Below are positions 26,411 through 35,939 of a stretch of 64,000 bases of DNA, in pieces. The stretch comes from Cyclobacteriaceae bacterium (GTDB taxonomy: Bacteria; Bacteroidota; Bacteroidia; Cytophagales; Cyclobacteriaceae): contig JAOUDZ010000014.1 in assembly GCA_029858965.1 (NCBI GenBank), positions 1 through 64,000 of the forward strand, read 5' to 3'. The position numbers and the translations under genes were made by a program. Under the pieces are notes generated by a model. That model saw only the letters and a program-made list of their open reading frames with translations. It was not told the DNA's origin and searched no databases. How positions within the stretch are numbered: position 1 is the first letter of the stretch; every line of letters starts with the position of its first letter.

Positions 26411-26977
26411 ATGGCTACAGTCTCTGATTTAAGCAAAGGAAATTTCATTCGTTACAATGGTGAGGTCATGCAGGTGGAGGAACTTCAACATCGTACACCA
26501 GGAAACCTCCGTGCTTTTTATCAAGTAAAGATGCGGAATGTGCGGAATGGAAAAATTGCTGAAAATCGTTTTCGCCCTGGTGATGCTGTTGATTTACTCC
26601 GTGTTGAAACGAAAGAATATCAATACCTCTATGCCGACGGAGATAGCCTTGTGTGCATGGATAATATAACATTCGATCAAGTTTATGTGGACAAGAATTT
26701 GCTTGGTGGTTCTGTGAACTATATTAAAGAAGGCGTCAGTCTTTTGATTGCCTTTGAAAACGGCGAGAGTGCCATAACAGCTGAAGCCCCTACCCATGTC
26801 GTGATGGAAGTACAATACACAGAGCCAGGGATGCAGGGAGATACAGCCACACGCACTTTAAAGCCTGCTACGCTGGAAAATGGGACGGAGATTCGTGTTC
26901 CACTTTTTGTTAACGCAGGAGATAAAATAAAAATTCACACCGCTACGGGCGGCTATGTTGAGCGTGTCAAAGAATAA
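26411..26977 (+). CDS. efp: Elongation factor P with Asn at the modification site
   Basis: The 188-residue protein has the three-domain EF-P length and binds ribosomes stalled at polyproline. Domain I's loop reads HRTPGNLRAFYQVKMRN (about residues 27-43). Aligned with E. coli PGKGQAF, the modified Lys34 is replaced by Asn32, with Arg34 two positions on. Domain III ends in GDKIKIHTATGGYVERV. Neither beta-lysylation of Lys nor rhamnosylation of Arg at that position is possible. It is followed closely by accB. Confidence 0.95.
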   Translation: MATVSDLSKGNFIRYNGEVMQVEELQHRTPGNLRAFYQVKMRNVRNGKIAENRFRPGDAVDLLRVETKEYQYLYADGDSLVCMDNITFDQVYVDKNLLGGSVNYIKEGVSLLIAFENGESAITAEAPTHVVMEVQYTEPGMQGDTATRTLKPATLENGTEIRVPLFVNAGDKIKIHTATGGYVERVKE

Positions 26978-26985
26978 TGTAAACC

Positions 26986-27558
26986 ATGAGTAAGACTAAA
27001 GCATCAAAACTTATTGCCAAGAAGGTAACCATTCCTTCACGTGCTAAACTTGATCCCGGAGCATCAAATCCATCAGCGATGAAAACGTCAGAAATACGAG
27101 ACCTAATTGATTTCATTTCCAAATCAGGTTTGAATGAGGTAAATATTGAAACAAAGGAACTCAAGCTTAGCGTTAAGCGGGAGCCCGATCAGAAAGTATT
27201 CAAATCCAGCCCCGCAGCCAATCAAGCTCCGCCTGCCCTACCCGTCACAGTAGGCGCCGGCGCCGCAGCGGCACCGACGAAGACGGAGACAGTCGCGAAA
27301 GCTTCATCCGAAACGAAAACGGTCGAAATCAAATCGCCAATGATCGGTACGTTTTACCGGTCCTCAAACCCAGATACGCCCGCTTTCGTTTCTGCCGGTG
27401 ATAAAATAACCAAAGGCCAGCCTGTTTGCATTATCGAAGCCATGAAGCTTTTTAACGAAATCGAATCTGAAATCTCCGGAACGGTCATAAAAGTAATGGT
27501 CGAAAATGCATCACCTGTAGAATACGATCAGGTGCTTTTCATTGTTGAACCAGACTAA
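26986..27558 (+). CDS. accB: Biotin carboxyl carrier protein of acetyl-CoA carboxylase
   Basis: The 190-residue protein ends in a biotinyl domain with the biotinylation motif EAMKLFNEI (about 151-159). An N-terminal helical part (MKTSEIRDLIDFISKSGLNE) and a Pro/Ala-rich linker precede it. The start at 26986 leaves only 8 bp after efp; an ATG at 27079 would give a protein beginning exactly at the conserved MKTSEIRDL and may be the true start. BCCP carries carboxybiotin between AccC and the carboxyltransferase. Confidence 0.93.
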   Translation: MSKTKASKLIAKKVTIPSRAKLDPGASNPSAMKTSEIRDLIDFISKSGLNEVNIETKELKLSVKREPDQKVFKSSPAANQAPPALPVTVGAGAAAAPTKTETVAKASSETKTVEIKSPMIGTFYRSSNPDTPAFVSAGDKITKGQPVCIIEAMKLFNEIESEISGTVIKVMVENASPVEYDQVLFIVEPD

Positions 27559-27618
27559 TTCGTATTGTCATTATTATAAGGAAAACGCTATCGATCTTTC
27601 GCACATAAACTGATATCT

Positions 27619-28971
27619 GTGTTCAAAAAAATACTTATAGCCAACCGCGGGGAAATTGCCTTACGCATTATCCGTACTTGCCGTGAAATGGGTATCAAAA
27701 CTGTGGCAGTATATTCCACGGCCGACCGAGAAAGCCTTCACGTTCGCTTTGCAGACGAAGCTGTTTGTATTGGTAATGCGCCCAGCAAAGATTCCTATCT
27801 AAATATCCCCCACATTATTTCTGCTGCAGAGATAACCAATGCCGATGCCATTCATCCCGGATATGGATTTTTGTCCGAACGCGCTGAATTCTCTTCCATT
27901 TGCCATGAATACGGCATAAAATTTATTGGCCCGACGGCTGCAATGATTGAGGCCATGGGCGATAAGTCGACCGCCAAAGACACCATGAAGAAAGCCGGTG
28001 TACCCACTATTCCTGGTTCTGATGGATTAATTGATTCCATTGAACAAGGGTTATTCCTTTCCAAAGAAATCGGCTACCCCGTTATTGTAAAAGCAACCGC
28101 AGGGGGTGGTGGCAAAGGAATGCGCATCATCCATAAAGAATCTGAGTTTAAAAAAGCATGGGACGATGCTAAGCGTGAAGCCAGCGCCTCATTTGGCAAC
28201 GATGGGTTATACCTGGAAAAATTCGTTGAAGAACCACGTCACATTGAGATTCAAATCATGGGCGATCAATACGGAAAAGTGTGCCACCTTTCAGAACGCG
28301 ACTGCTCCATCCAACGCAGGCATCAAAAATTGGTTGAAGAGACGCCGTCTCCTGCAGTAAACCAGGCGTTGCGCGACAAAATGGGGGCAGCCGCAATAAA
28401 AGGTGCGAAGGCAATAAGTTTTGAGGGCGCCGGTACCATTGAGTTCCTGGTAGACAAGCACAGCAAGTTCTATTTCATGGAAATGAATACCCGTATTCAG
28501 GTAGAACACCCGATCACCGAGGAAGTTACTGACTATGATTTGATTAAAGAACAAATCAAAGTTGCCGCAGGCGTGCCCATTTCAGGGACTAACTATTCTC
28601 CCAAAATGTTTGCCATGGAGTGCCGGATTAATGCAGAGGATCCTGCCAATGGTTTCCGCCCCTCGCCCGGTAAAATCACAAATCTACATATGCCCGGTGG
28701 TCATGGCGTTAGAATCGATAGTCACGTTTATGCCGGCTATACCATTCCGCCAAATTATGATTCCATGATCGCCAAACTTATCATAACGGGGCAATCCCGA
28801 GAGGAGGTAATCACCCGCATGAAGCGTGCCCTGCAGGAATTTGTCATTGAAGGTATTAAAACGACCATCCCCTTTCATATCGCGCTGATGGACAACGCGA
28901 TTTTCCGTTCCGGAAAGTTCACCACCAACTTCCTGGAGACTTCCTTTGATTTCAGCCAGCTATCTAAATAA
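27619..28971 (+). CDS. accC: Biotin carboxylase subunit of acetyl-CoA carboxylase
   Basis: The 450-residue ATP-grasp enzyme carboxylates the biotin on AccB. Motifs: [20 protein letters not shown] (4-23), the glycine-rich ATP loop [13 protein letters not shown] (about 159-171), [16 protein letters not shown] and [14 protein letters not shown]. The start codon is GTG at 27619. It lies 60 bp after accB and ends the plus-strand fatty-acid run. Confidence 0.97.
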   Translation: MFKKILIANRGEIALRIIRTCREMGIKTVAVYSTADRESLHVRFADEAVCIGNAPSKDSYLNIPHIISAAEITNADAIHPGYGFLSERAEFSSICHEYGIKFIGPTAAMIEAMGDKSTAKDTMKKAGVPTIPGSDGLIDSIEQGLFLSKEIGYPVIVKATAGGGGKGMRIIHKESEFKKAWDDAKREASASFGNDGLYLEKFVEEPRHIEIQIMGDQYGKVCHLSERDCSIQRRHQKLVEETPSPAVNQALRDKMGAAAIKGAKAISFEGAGTIEFLVDKHSKFYFMEMNTRIQVEHPITEEVTDYDLIKEQIKVAAGVPISGTNYSPKMFAMECRINAEDPANGFRPSPGKITNLHMPGGHGVRIDSHVYAGYTIPPNYDSMIAKLIITGQSREEVITRMKRALQEFVIEGIKTTIPFHIALMDNAIFRSGKFTTNFLETSFDFSQLSK

Positions 28972-29104
28972 GGAGCATCCCGTAAAAACCTCCACTATTC
29001 ATGAAGTCTGCGTGATGGATTTTCCTATATGGTTTGCTTGATCCCTTCGTTTCAGTATCCACCCGGATAACGGTTCCCTATGCTCATCCTTGAAACCGGA
29101 ACCA

Positions 29105-29674
29105 TCAGCTCTCCGGTGTTTCAATTATGTTTACCAATTCAGCATACCATGCTTTTCCGTACTTACGAATGAGCGGGTCTTTTAAGAATTTATACACCGG
29201 CACCTGGAGTTCTTTGCCCAAAGCACACGCCGGAGAACAAATGTGCCATTTATGGTAATTCAACGCTTCAAATTTCTTTTTCTGAGTAATCCGGATTGGG
29301 TATAAATGACACGATATCGGTTTCTTCCAGCTAATCTTTCCGTCATTATAGGCTTGTTCAATGCCGCACTTCAAAATTCCTTTCTTATCATAAATAGCAT
29401 ATGCGCATTCCCGTCCACCTATTACAGGTGTACACAACTCGCCCTCGTCATCTATAGCATGTTTTCCGTTCTTCTCAATTTCCTTTCTCCCTTCAGGACT
29501 AAGGTATTTCTTAACCTTTGGATAAATCTCTTCCAAAATTGCCAGTTCTTCTTCTTCCAAAGGCGCACCAAAATCACCCTCGACGCAACAAGCACCCTTG
29601 CACTTTTCAAGGTTACAAACAAACTCCTTGTCACGAATATCATCCGAAATCAATACTTCTCCGACTTTTATCAT
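29105..29674 (-). CDS. DUF3109-family cysteine-rich protein
   Basis: From the ATG at 29674 ([18 protein letters not shown]) the protein has 189 residues; a start at 29719 adds 15. It carries a Cys cluster [11 protein letters not shown] (about residues 20-30) and later cysteines at [25 protein letters not shown] and [10 protein letters not shown], an arrangement shared with the YkgJ/DUF3109 group of putative Zn or Fe-S binding proteins. Its function is unknown. It converges on accC. Confidence 0.85.
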   Translation of the reverse strand: MIKVGEVLISDDIRDKEFVCNLEKCKGACCVEGDFGAPLEEEELAILEEIYPKVKKYLSPEGRKEIEKNGKHAIDDEGELCTPVIGGRECAYAIYDKKGILKCGIEQAYNDGKISWKKPISCHLYPIRITQKKKFEALNYHKWHICSPACALGKELQVPVYKFLKDPLIRKYGKAWYAELVNIIETPES

Positions 29675-29809
29675 GGGCGCAAAGGTAATTAATGAAGAAT
29701 CATGGTAAAGATTCGTCACAACAATATTATCAATTCCAATCCTTTAGCCCTAAGTTAAGTTATGGTCTCTCTCAAGCGCAAACTTTCTGCTCCTTCGAAC
29801 AGACCCCAA

Positions 29810-31057
29810 CTACCAATCCATTACAGACCCATCCCGCGGATCATAGACTTCAGGGTTCTTCCAGTCATGACCAATCTTATCTGAAAGTAGATTTTCATCC
29901 AACTCGATACCCAGACCAGGGCCCGTTGGAATAATAACGTGACCATCACTTTCCAGCTTAAATGGTTTCTTTAGATAGCCTTCCCCCAAAGTAACCTGCT
30001 CCTGAACCAGGAAATTCGGAATACTGGCAGCCAACTGTAGACCCGATGCCAGCGAGATGGGGCCCATTGGGTTATGGGGTGCTATCACGGCATAGTATGC
30101 TTCCGCCATGCCCGCTATCAGACGACCTTCGGTAATGCCACCTGCATGGCAGAGGTCCGGTTGAAGAATGCTCGCAGCTCCTTTCTCAAGAATTTCGCGA
30201 AAGCCCCATTTCGTGAAAATTCTTTCCCCTGTTGCTATTGGCAAATGAGTGCTTTTTGCAATGTCAACCATTACATCCACATTTTGAGCCTGGCAAGGCT
30301 CTTCGATAAACATGGGTTGAAAGGGCTCCAGTTCTTTTATCAGCACCTTCGCCGTTTGTGGCGAAATGGCGCCGTGAAAATCGATTCCAATATCTATGCT
30401 ATCGCCGGCAGCAGCCCTTAGTGCAGCAAAATTTTCAGCAGCATACTTTATGAACTTAGGATTCTCCACAGCACGTGCCGGCTTCTCGCTGGCGACGCCT
30501 GTTTTTATCACCGTGTATCCTTCGCTCATTCTCTGTTTCATTTGCTCAGGTGTACTGGCACGACCGTAGACGCGAACCCGGTCACGAGTTGGTCCACCGA
30601 ACAGTTCATATACCGGTATGTTAAGTAACTTCCCTTTTATGTCCCATAAGGCCTGGTCAATGCCACTCAAAGCACTGGTGAGGATAGGACCACCACGATA
30701 AAAAGCATGGCGATAAATAGCCTGCCAGTGGTGTACTACGTTCCTTGGATCCTTGCCGATTAAATAAGGCTCAATTTCCTTAATTGCTGTTTGGATGGTC
30801 AGCGCCCTGCCTTCGAGCAGGGGTTCTCCCAATCCAACTACACCAGCGTCGGTGTGGATTTTGAGAAAAATCCAGCGTGGCTTTACCAGGAATGTTTCCA
30901 ACTTGGTGATTTTTACCTTGGCTTTTTCTTGCGTCTTCAAGGGCGCAGCATAAGAAAACTGCGGTAACGTCATGGCAGCAACACCGCCCGCCATACCTAC
31001 TACAGATTGCATTGCGGAACGTCTGGATATTCCAGATTTTTGTGACGATAATTTCAT
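29810..31057 (-). CDS. Tat-exported enolase-superfamily dehydratase, galactonate dehydratase-like
   Basis: The 415-residue protein has a twin-arginine-type leader (SGISRRSAMQSVVGMAGGVA, about 8-27) and then a mandelate racemase/muconate lactonising enzyme fold. Ligands and acid/base residues fit D-galactonate dehydratase: GIDFHG (Asp and His), FIEEPCQ (Glu), ATGERIFTKWG (Glu) and APHNPMG (His). That reaction yields 2-keto-3-deoxy-D-galactonate. Export is unusual for this enzyme class, and other acid sugars are possible. It stands alone, not in the hexuronate operon. Confidence 0.85.
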   Translation of the reverse strand: MKLSSQKSGISRRSAMQSVVGMAGGVAAMTLPQFSYAAPLKTQEKAKVKITKLETFLVKPRWIFLKIHTDAGVVGLGEPLLEGRALTIQTAIKEIEPYLIGKDPRNVVHHWQAIYRHAFYRGGPILTSALSGIDQALWDIKGKLLNIPVYELFGGPTRDRVRVYGRASTPEQMKQRMSEGYTVIKTGVASEKPARAVENPKFIKYAAENFAALRAAAGDSIDIGIDFHGAISPQTAKVLIKELEPFQPMFIEEPCQAQNVDVMVDIAKSTHLPIATGERIFTKWGFREILEKGAASILQPDLCHAGGITEGRLIAGMAEAYYAVIAPHNPMGPISLASGLQLAASIPNFLVQEQVTLGEGYLKKPFKLESDGHVIIPTGPGLGIELDENLLSDKIGHDWKNPEVYDPRDGSVMDW

Positions 31058-31518
31058 TCTTAGGTTTGGTTAAAGGGTTTGCACTAGCGGGATCATTTTG
31101 TTCGTGACGATGGATTTGTGGTACCTATCACCCCGATTTTCTGATAAATTGACGTCTGGCTTTGTCATGAGAATCCAACAAGTACAGTCGTTAATTCATC
31201 TATCGAAACTATTCAAAAAATCTTTCTGTATCCAAATATTTCTTGTGCTGCGCAATTTTTTATGCATTCCAATTTCATGTTTGCGTTTATTGAACGGGGT
31301 TATATCCATTTTCATACTCCCGCCAGCCTGATACTATACACCCAGTAAAAACGCTCAGAGTTGAACCTTTACTTTAACCATTGCCAAAACCATAAACAAT
31401 CCGGTATTTAACTTCAATTCATAGAAGTGTTGAAAGGGAGGAAAAACTTTCTAAAAAAAATAAAATATTTTGCCAATAAAGCTGAATGAAAAAAACTGTG
31501 ATCTAACTTGTGGCCGAT
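31058..31518. other. About 450-bp divergent intergenic region
   Basis: This AT-rich gap lies between the dehydratase gene (minus) and the helicase gene (plus). A TATTTTG at 31467-31473 resembles a -7 box with a one-base-short spacer. I see no terminator or RNA gene. A 77-codon plus-strand frame at 31098-31331 has no recognisable features and is not called. Confidence 0.4.
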
Positions 31519-33774
31519 ATGATGGATTATCTTGCGAGTTTGAACGAACCCCAATACGAAGGGGTGATCAATACAGAAGGACCCTGCATGCTTATTGCGG
31601 GCGCCGGGTCAGGAAAAACGCGCGTATTGACCTACCGCATCGCACATTTGATGCACAAAGGCGCCGATGCTTTCAATATTATGGCACTCACCTTTACCAA
31701 TAAGGCCGCGAAAGAAATGCGTGGACGTATTGAAGCAGTAGTCGGAAACGATGCACGAAACCTCTGGATGGGTACATTTCATTCAGTGTTTGCCAGGATT
31801 CTGAGGGCTGAAGCGCATCACCTGGGTTATACGAATAATTTTACAATATACGATTCGGACGATTCGAAGACACTAATAAAAAACATCGTCAAAGAAATGG
31901 GTTTGGACGATGCAGTGTATAAAGCCAACACAGTTTATAACCGAATATCAGCTGCAAAAAACAGCCTCATAAGCTGGCAGGATTATGCAAATAATGCGGA
32001 ACTGGTGGGCGACGACGCTACAAACCTCCGTCCAGAAGTGGCAAAAATATATAGAGCATATGCGCTCCGTTGTTTTAAATCAGGTGCTATGGATTTCGAT
32101 GACCTGCTGTTTAATACGGATAAACTTTTTAAAGAACATCTCGATGTGCTGAATAAATACCAGCAACGCATTCAGTATGTTTTAGTCGATGAGTTTCAGG
32201 ATACCAACCTTTGTCAATATTTTATCATCCGCAAGCTGGCCGCAGTCCGCCAGAATATTTGTGTGGTGGGTGATGATGCACAAAGTATCTACGCTTTCCG
32301 GGGTGCTGACATTACAAATATCCTGAACTTTGAACGCGATTATCCAGATCTCAAAATCTTTAAGCTGGAACAAAACTACCGTTCCACGCAAAATATTGTA
32401 AGCGCTGCCAATTCGGTCATCAAAAAAAACCGGGCGCAGCTACCCAAGAATATCTGGACTGCCAATGAGGAAGGCGAACTGATAGAACTCATCAAAGCGG
32501 TTTCCGACAACGAAGAAGGAAGATTGGTGGCCACCTCCATCTTCCAGGAAAAGATGCAGCATCAACTGAAGTTCAACGACTTTGCTGTGCTTTACCGGAC
32601 AAACAGTCAATCGCGGGCCATTGAAGAAGCCCTGCGCAGAATGAACATTAAGTATAAAGTTGTAGGGGGCCTATCGTTTTATCAGAGAAAGGAAATTAAA
32701 GATCTCCTGGCCTATATGCGCTTCACGATCAATCAACAAGATGAAGCTTCATTCAGAAGAATCATCAACCTGCCCAAGCGCGGAATTGGTGATTCGACTG
32801 TAGATAAAATTATTGTTGCGGCGAATGATCATGCCATTACGATCTGGGAAGTTATTCAGCATGCCCATTCCTTTATTGGCGGGCGGGCGGCCGGCCCCAT
32901 TGAAGATTTTGTTGCCATGATTAAGCGGTTTGGTATCGACGTCGAAAGAAAAGATGCCTACGATGCAGCTTTCGAAATAGCCAAAGGTTCTGGCTTATTG
33001 CGCGAACTGTATGAAGATAAGACCGTAGAAGGACTAAGCCGTTACGAGAATGTTCAGGAACTGTTGAATGCCATAAAGGAGTTTGTGGTAGATCCTGAGC
33101 GGGAGGATAAAAGTCTGGGTTCCTTTTTACAGGAAGTATCCTTAATTACGGGACAGGATGACGATAAAGATAAGGATCCGGATAAGGTAACCCTGATGAC
33201 CATCCATATGGCAAAAGGATTGGAGTTCAGCAATGTATACGTTGTTGGCCTGGAAGAAGATCTGTTCCCTTCACAAATGATGTTAAGCAGCAGAGCCGAT
33301 CTGGAAGAAGAAAGGAGACTGTTCTACGTTGCCATTACACGTTCCAAAAAAAGGCTTTTCTTATCCTATGCTTTAACGCGCTATCGCTTTGGGCGACTTA
33401 AAAACTGTGAACCAAGCCGTTTCCTGGATGATATCGATCAATCCTTTATTAAGGTAAGCAGCAAATTTGCCGGACTGGAGTCCTCTCCGCCAAGCTCACA
33501 GTATGCTAAGACACTTGTAAACGGAATTAGGAAGACGATAGGGTCGGCAGCACCTGTAGTCAAGTCATCCGGATACAAAGTGCCGGCGGATTTCGCCCCC
33601 AGTGACACCTCTGCCCTGCAGGAGGGCATGAAGGTAGAGCATCCTAAATTCGGGTTCGGAATGGTTACAAAGATGGATTCCACCGGCGCTGACCGCAAAG
33701 CAAAGATTAATTTTGATGATTTTGGTGAGAAGACCTTATTGCTTAACTTTGCAAAACTCAAGATTCATGCCTAG
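31519..33774 (+). CDS. UvrD/PcrA-type superfamily 1 DNA helicase
   Basis: The roughly 750-residue protein is a 3'-5' DNA helicase of the UvrD/PcrA/Rep group. Motifs in order: Walker A IAGAGSGKTRVLTYRIAHLM (about 27-46), TFTNKAAKEM, Walker B VDEFQDTN (about 218), QNYRST, MTIHMAKGLEF (motif V) and YVAITRSKKRL (motif VI). The C-terminal region ends in the Tudor-like PcrA fold (KVEHPKFGFGMVTKMD), which contacts RNA polymerase in PcrA. Start choice is open: GTG at 31510, or ATG at 31519 or 31522. Roles are repair and removal of obstacles to replication or transcription. Confidence 0.93.
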   Translation: MMDYLASLNEPQYEGVINTEGPCMLIAGAGSGKTRVLTYRIAHLMHKGADAFNIMALTFTNKAAKEMRGRIEAVVGNDARNLWMGTFHSVFARILRAEAHHLGYTNNFTIYDSDDSKTLIKNIVKEMGLDDAVYKANTVYNRISAAKNSLISWQDYANNAELVGDDATNLRPEVAKIYRAYALRCFKSGAMDFDDLLFNTDKLFKEHLDVLNKYQQRIQYVLVDEFQDTNLCQYFIIRKLAAVRQNICVVGDDAQSIYAFRGADITNILNFERDYPDLKIFKLEQNYRSTQNIVSAANSVIKKNRAQLPKNIWTANEEGELIELIKAVSDNEEGRLVATSIFQEKMQHQLKFNDFAVLYRTNSQSRAIEEALRRMNIKYKVVGGLSFYQRKEIKDLLAYMRFTINQQDEASFRRIINLPKRGIGDSTVDKIIVAANDHAITIWEVIQHAHSFIGGRAAGPIEDFVAMIKRFGIDVERKDAYDAAFEIAKGSGLLRELYEDKTVEGLSRYENVQELLNAIKEFVVDPEREDKSLGSFLQEVSLITGQDDDKDKDPDKVTLMTIHMAKGLEFSNVYVVGLEEDLFPSQMMLSSRADLEEERRLFYVAITRSKKRLFLSYALTRYRFGRLKNCEPSRFLDDIDQSFIKVSSKFAGLESSPPSSQYAKTLVNGIRKTIGSAAPVVKSSGYKVPADFAPSDTSALQEGMKVEHPKFGFGMVTKMDSTGADRKAKINFDDFGEKTLLLNFAKLKIHA

Positions 33775-33857
33775 CAGTTAGCTATGAATTCCAGGTGGCA
33801 TAAACAAGGCCACACATTCGTCACGTACAAATCAACTTTGACAAGAAATCAATCATT

Positions 33858-34550
33858 ATGGAAATAGGAGAATATAATTCCGCGCGACCGCAGATTATTC
33901 TAAAAGAGTATGGGCGCAACGTTCAGAAACTGGTAGAATACATCAGAAGCGTAGAGGATATCGAAAAAAGAACAGAACTAGCTTACACGCTTATTGATTT
34001 GATCAGGCAACTAACACCCAGTATAAAGGATCAGCCTGACAATCCCCAGCGGCTGTGGGATGACTTATTCATCATTGCGGATTTTGACCTTGTTGTTAAC
34101 AGTCCTTATCCTGTTCCTGAGCGCGAAATCCTGTTCAAGAAACCCATGAAAATGCAATATCCCCGGAATGATGTCCGGTTCCGCCACTATGGTAAGAACA
34201 TAGAAAAACTTGTAAAGGAGGCCTTGAAGAAAGATGATCCACAAGAACGTGAAGAAGCCATTATCTACCTTGGCAAACTCATGAAAACATTCTACGGTAA
34301 CTGGAATAAAGAGACGTTGGACGATTCCGTGATTTTACGCGATATCCAGGCGATGTCTGGTGGTGCGTTGAATATGACTATTGAAAAAGTTCGTGAAGAT
34401 AATCTGTTTGAAAAACTATATAAAGAGCGTAAGAAAGCCAGACCTCAGGGACAGGGCAGCGGAGGTAACCAATCCCGTCATCAGGGCGGTGGCCATCGAC
34501 CATTCAACAAGAACAAAGGTGGCAACTTCCGCAGAAGGAGAGATCAATAG
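33858..34550 (+). CDS. DUF4290 protein with basic Gly/Arg-rich tail
   Basis: The 230-residue protein is a DUF4290 member, a family restricted to Bacteroidota and regularly found just before murA, as here (66-bp gap). Residues 1-190 are charged and helical (ILKEYGRNVQKLVEYIRSV). Residues about 191-230 form a low-complexity tail rich in Gly, Gln, Asn and Arg with RRRRDQ at the end, resembling disordered RNA-binding tails. Function is unknown. Confidence 0.88.
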   Translation: MEIGEYNSARPQIILKEYGRNVQKLVEYIRSVEDIEKRTELAYTLIDLIRQLTPSIKDQPDNPQRLWDDLFIIADFDLVVNSPYPVPEREILFKKPMKMQYPRNDVRFRHYGKNIEKLVKEALKKDDPQEREEAIIYLGKLMKTFYGNWNKETLDDSVILRDIQAMSGGALNMTIEKVREDNLFEKLYKERKKARPQGQGSGGNQSRHQGGGHRPFNKNKGGNFRRRRDQ

Positions 34551-34616
34551 AATCTATGGATTATGCTGTCGGATGACAGTCTGGAATTACAGCGATAACT
34601 TTTTCTTTGACAGTTA

Positions 34617-35924
34617 ATGAGTGTTTTCAAGATTAAAGGTGGGAAGAAGCTGAAAGGCGAAATCATCCCGCAAGGCGCCAAGAATGAAGCATTGCAGATT
34701 CTCAGCGCCACGATTCTCTCGTCCGATCCAATCACAATACATAATGTTCCTAACATTGTTGATGTCAACAAACTCATCGAGCTGATTGCAGCGCTGGGCA
34801 GCAAGGTAGAAAAGCTTGGACCAGAGTCTTATCGCCTTACCGCTTCTTCCATCAATACCCAATTCTTAGAAACAGCGGAATACCGAAAAAAGGCTGCATC
34901 CCTCCGGGGCTCTGTAATGTTGCTAGGACCCATCTTGGCTCGCTTCGGAAAGGCAACCATGCCTAAGCCGGGTGGCGATAAGATTGGAAGAAGAAGATTG
35001 GATACACACTTTTCAGGTTTTCAGAAGTTAGGTGCAAAATTTAACTTCGATGCCGCGGAACATCTTTTTCACATCGATGCCTCGGAATTGAAAGGCTGCT
35101 ATATGTTGCTGGATGAAGCGTCCGTAACGGGTACGGCCAACATCGTGATGGCAGCTGTGCTGGCAAAGGGAACCACCACCATTTATTATGCAGCATGTGA
35201 GCCCTATCTTCAACAACTCTGCCTCATGCTTAATCGAATGGGCGCAAAGATCAGCGGTATCGGATCCAACTTACTGACCATCGAAGGTGTTGAACGACTT
35301 GGGGGAACGGAACACACCCTACTCCCGGATATGATCGAGATTGGCAGCTTTATTGGCCTGGCGGCAATGACACAATCTGAAATCACAATAAAAAATTGCC
35401 GGATTGATATGCTGGGAATCATACCGGAGATTTTCCAGCGGCTGGGCATCAAACTGGAATTCCGGGGAGATGATATACACGTACCCTCACAGGCGCATTA
35501 TGAAATTGAAACCTTCATCGACGGCTCTATCCTTACCGTTTCCGATGCGCCTTGGCCCGGTTTTACACCCGACCTTATCAGTATTGTATTGGTGATTGCA
35601 ACCCAGGCCAAAGGAACTGTCCTGATTCATCAGAAAATGTTTGAAAGCCGCCTGTTCTTTGTTGACAAGTTGATTGACATGGGTGCCCAGATTATTCTGT
35701 GCGATCCGCATCGCGCTACCGTTATCGGCTTGGATAGAAAGCATCAACTCAAAGGAATTAACATGTCATCACCGGACATCCGTGCAGGTGTTGCCTTGCT
35801 GATCGCTGCGCTGTCAGCAAGCGGTACCAGTGAAATATCAAATATCGATCAGATTGACAGAGGGTATCAAAACATTGATATGCGGCTGCGCATGTTGGGG
35901 GCTGAGATCGAAAGAGTTGATTAG
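34617..35924 (+). CDS. murA: UDP-GlcNAc enolpyruvyl transferase with Asp at the fosfomycin-target position
   Basis: The 435-residue protein makes the first committed peptidoglycan precursor, UDP-GlcNAc-enolpyruvate. Landmarks are IIPQGAKNEALQIL (17-30), RGSVMLLGPILARFG and the C-terminal SSPDIRAGVALLIAALSA. The mobile loop reads KPGGDKIGRRRLDTH; Asp121 stands where E. coli has Cys115. That substitution keeps activity and blocks fosfomycin alkylation in Mycobacterium, Chlamydia and Borrelia enzymes. It sits after DUF4290 and converges on the exonuclease gene. Confidence 0.96.
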   Translation: MSVFKIKGGKKLKGEIIPQGAKNEALQILSATILSSDPITIHNVPNIVDVNKLIELIAALGSKVEKLGPESYRLTASSINTQFLETAEYRKKAASLRGSVMLLGPILARFGKATMPKPGGDKIGRRRLDTHFSGFQKLGAKFNFDAAEHLFHIDASELKGCYMLLDEASVTGTANIVMAAVLAKGTTTIYYAACEPYLQQLCLMLNRMGAKISGIGSNLLTIEGVERLGGTEHTLLPDMIEIGSFIGLAAMTQSEITIKNCRIDMLGIIPEIFQRLGIKLEFRGDDIHVPSQAHYEIETFIDGSILTVSDAPWPGFTPDLISIVLVIATQAKGTVLIHQKMFESRLFFVDKLIDMGAQIILCDPHRATVIGLDRKHQLKGINMSSPDIRAGVALLIAALSASGTSEISNIDQIDRGYQNIDMRLRMLGAEIERVD

Positions 35925-35939
35925 CGTAGCCCGAATTTC

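Noticed and set aside
29078-29092. GGTTCC/GGAACC inverted pair between accC and the DUF3109 gene
   Set aside because: The arms are six bases with a long loop and no T tract, too weak for a terminator call.
31098-31331. 77-codon plus-strand frame between the dehydratase and helicase genes
   Set aside because: Hydrophobic and AT-rich but without a family match, a conserved neighbour or a promoter. Chance frames of this length are expected.
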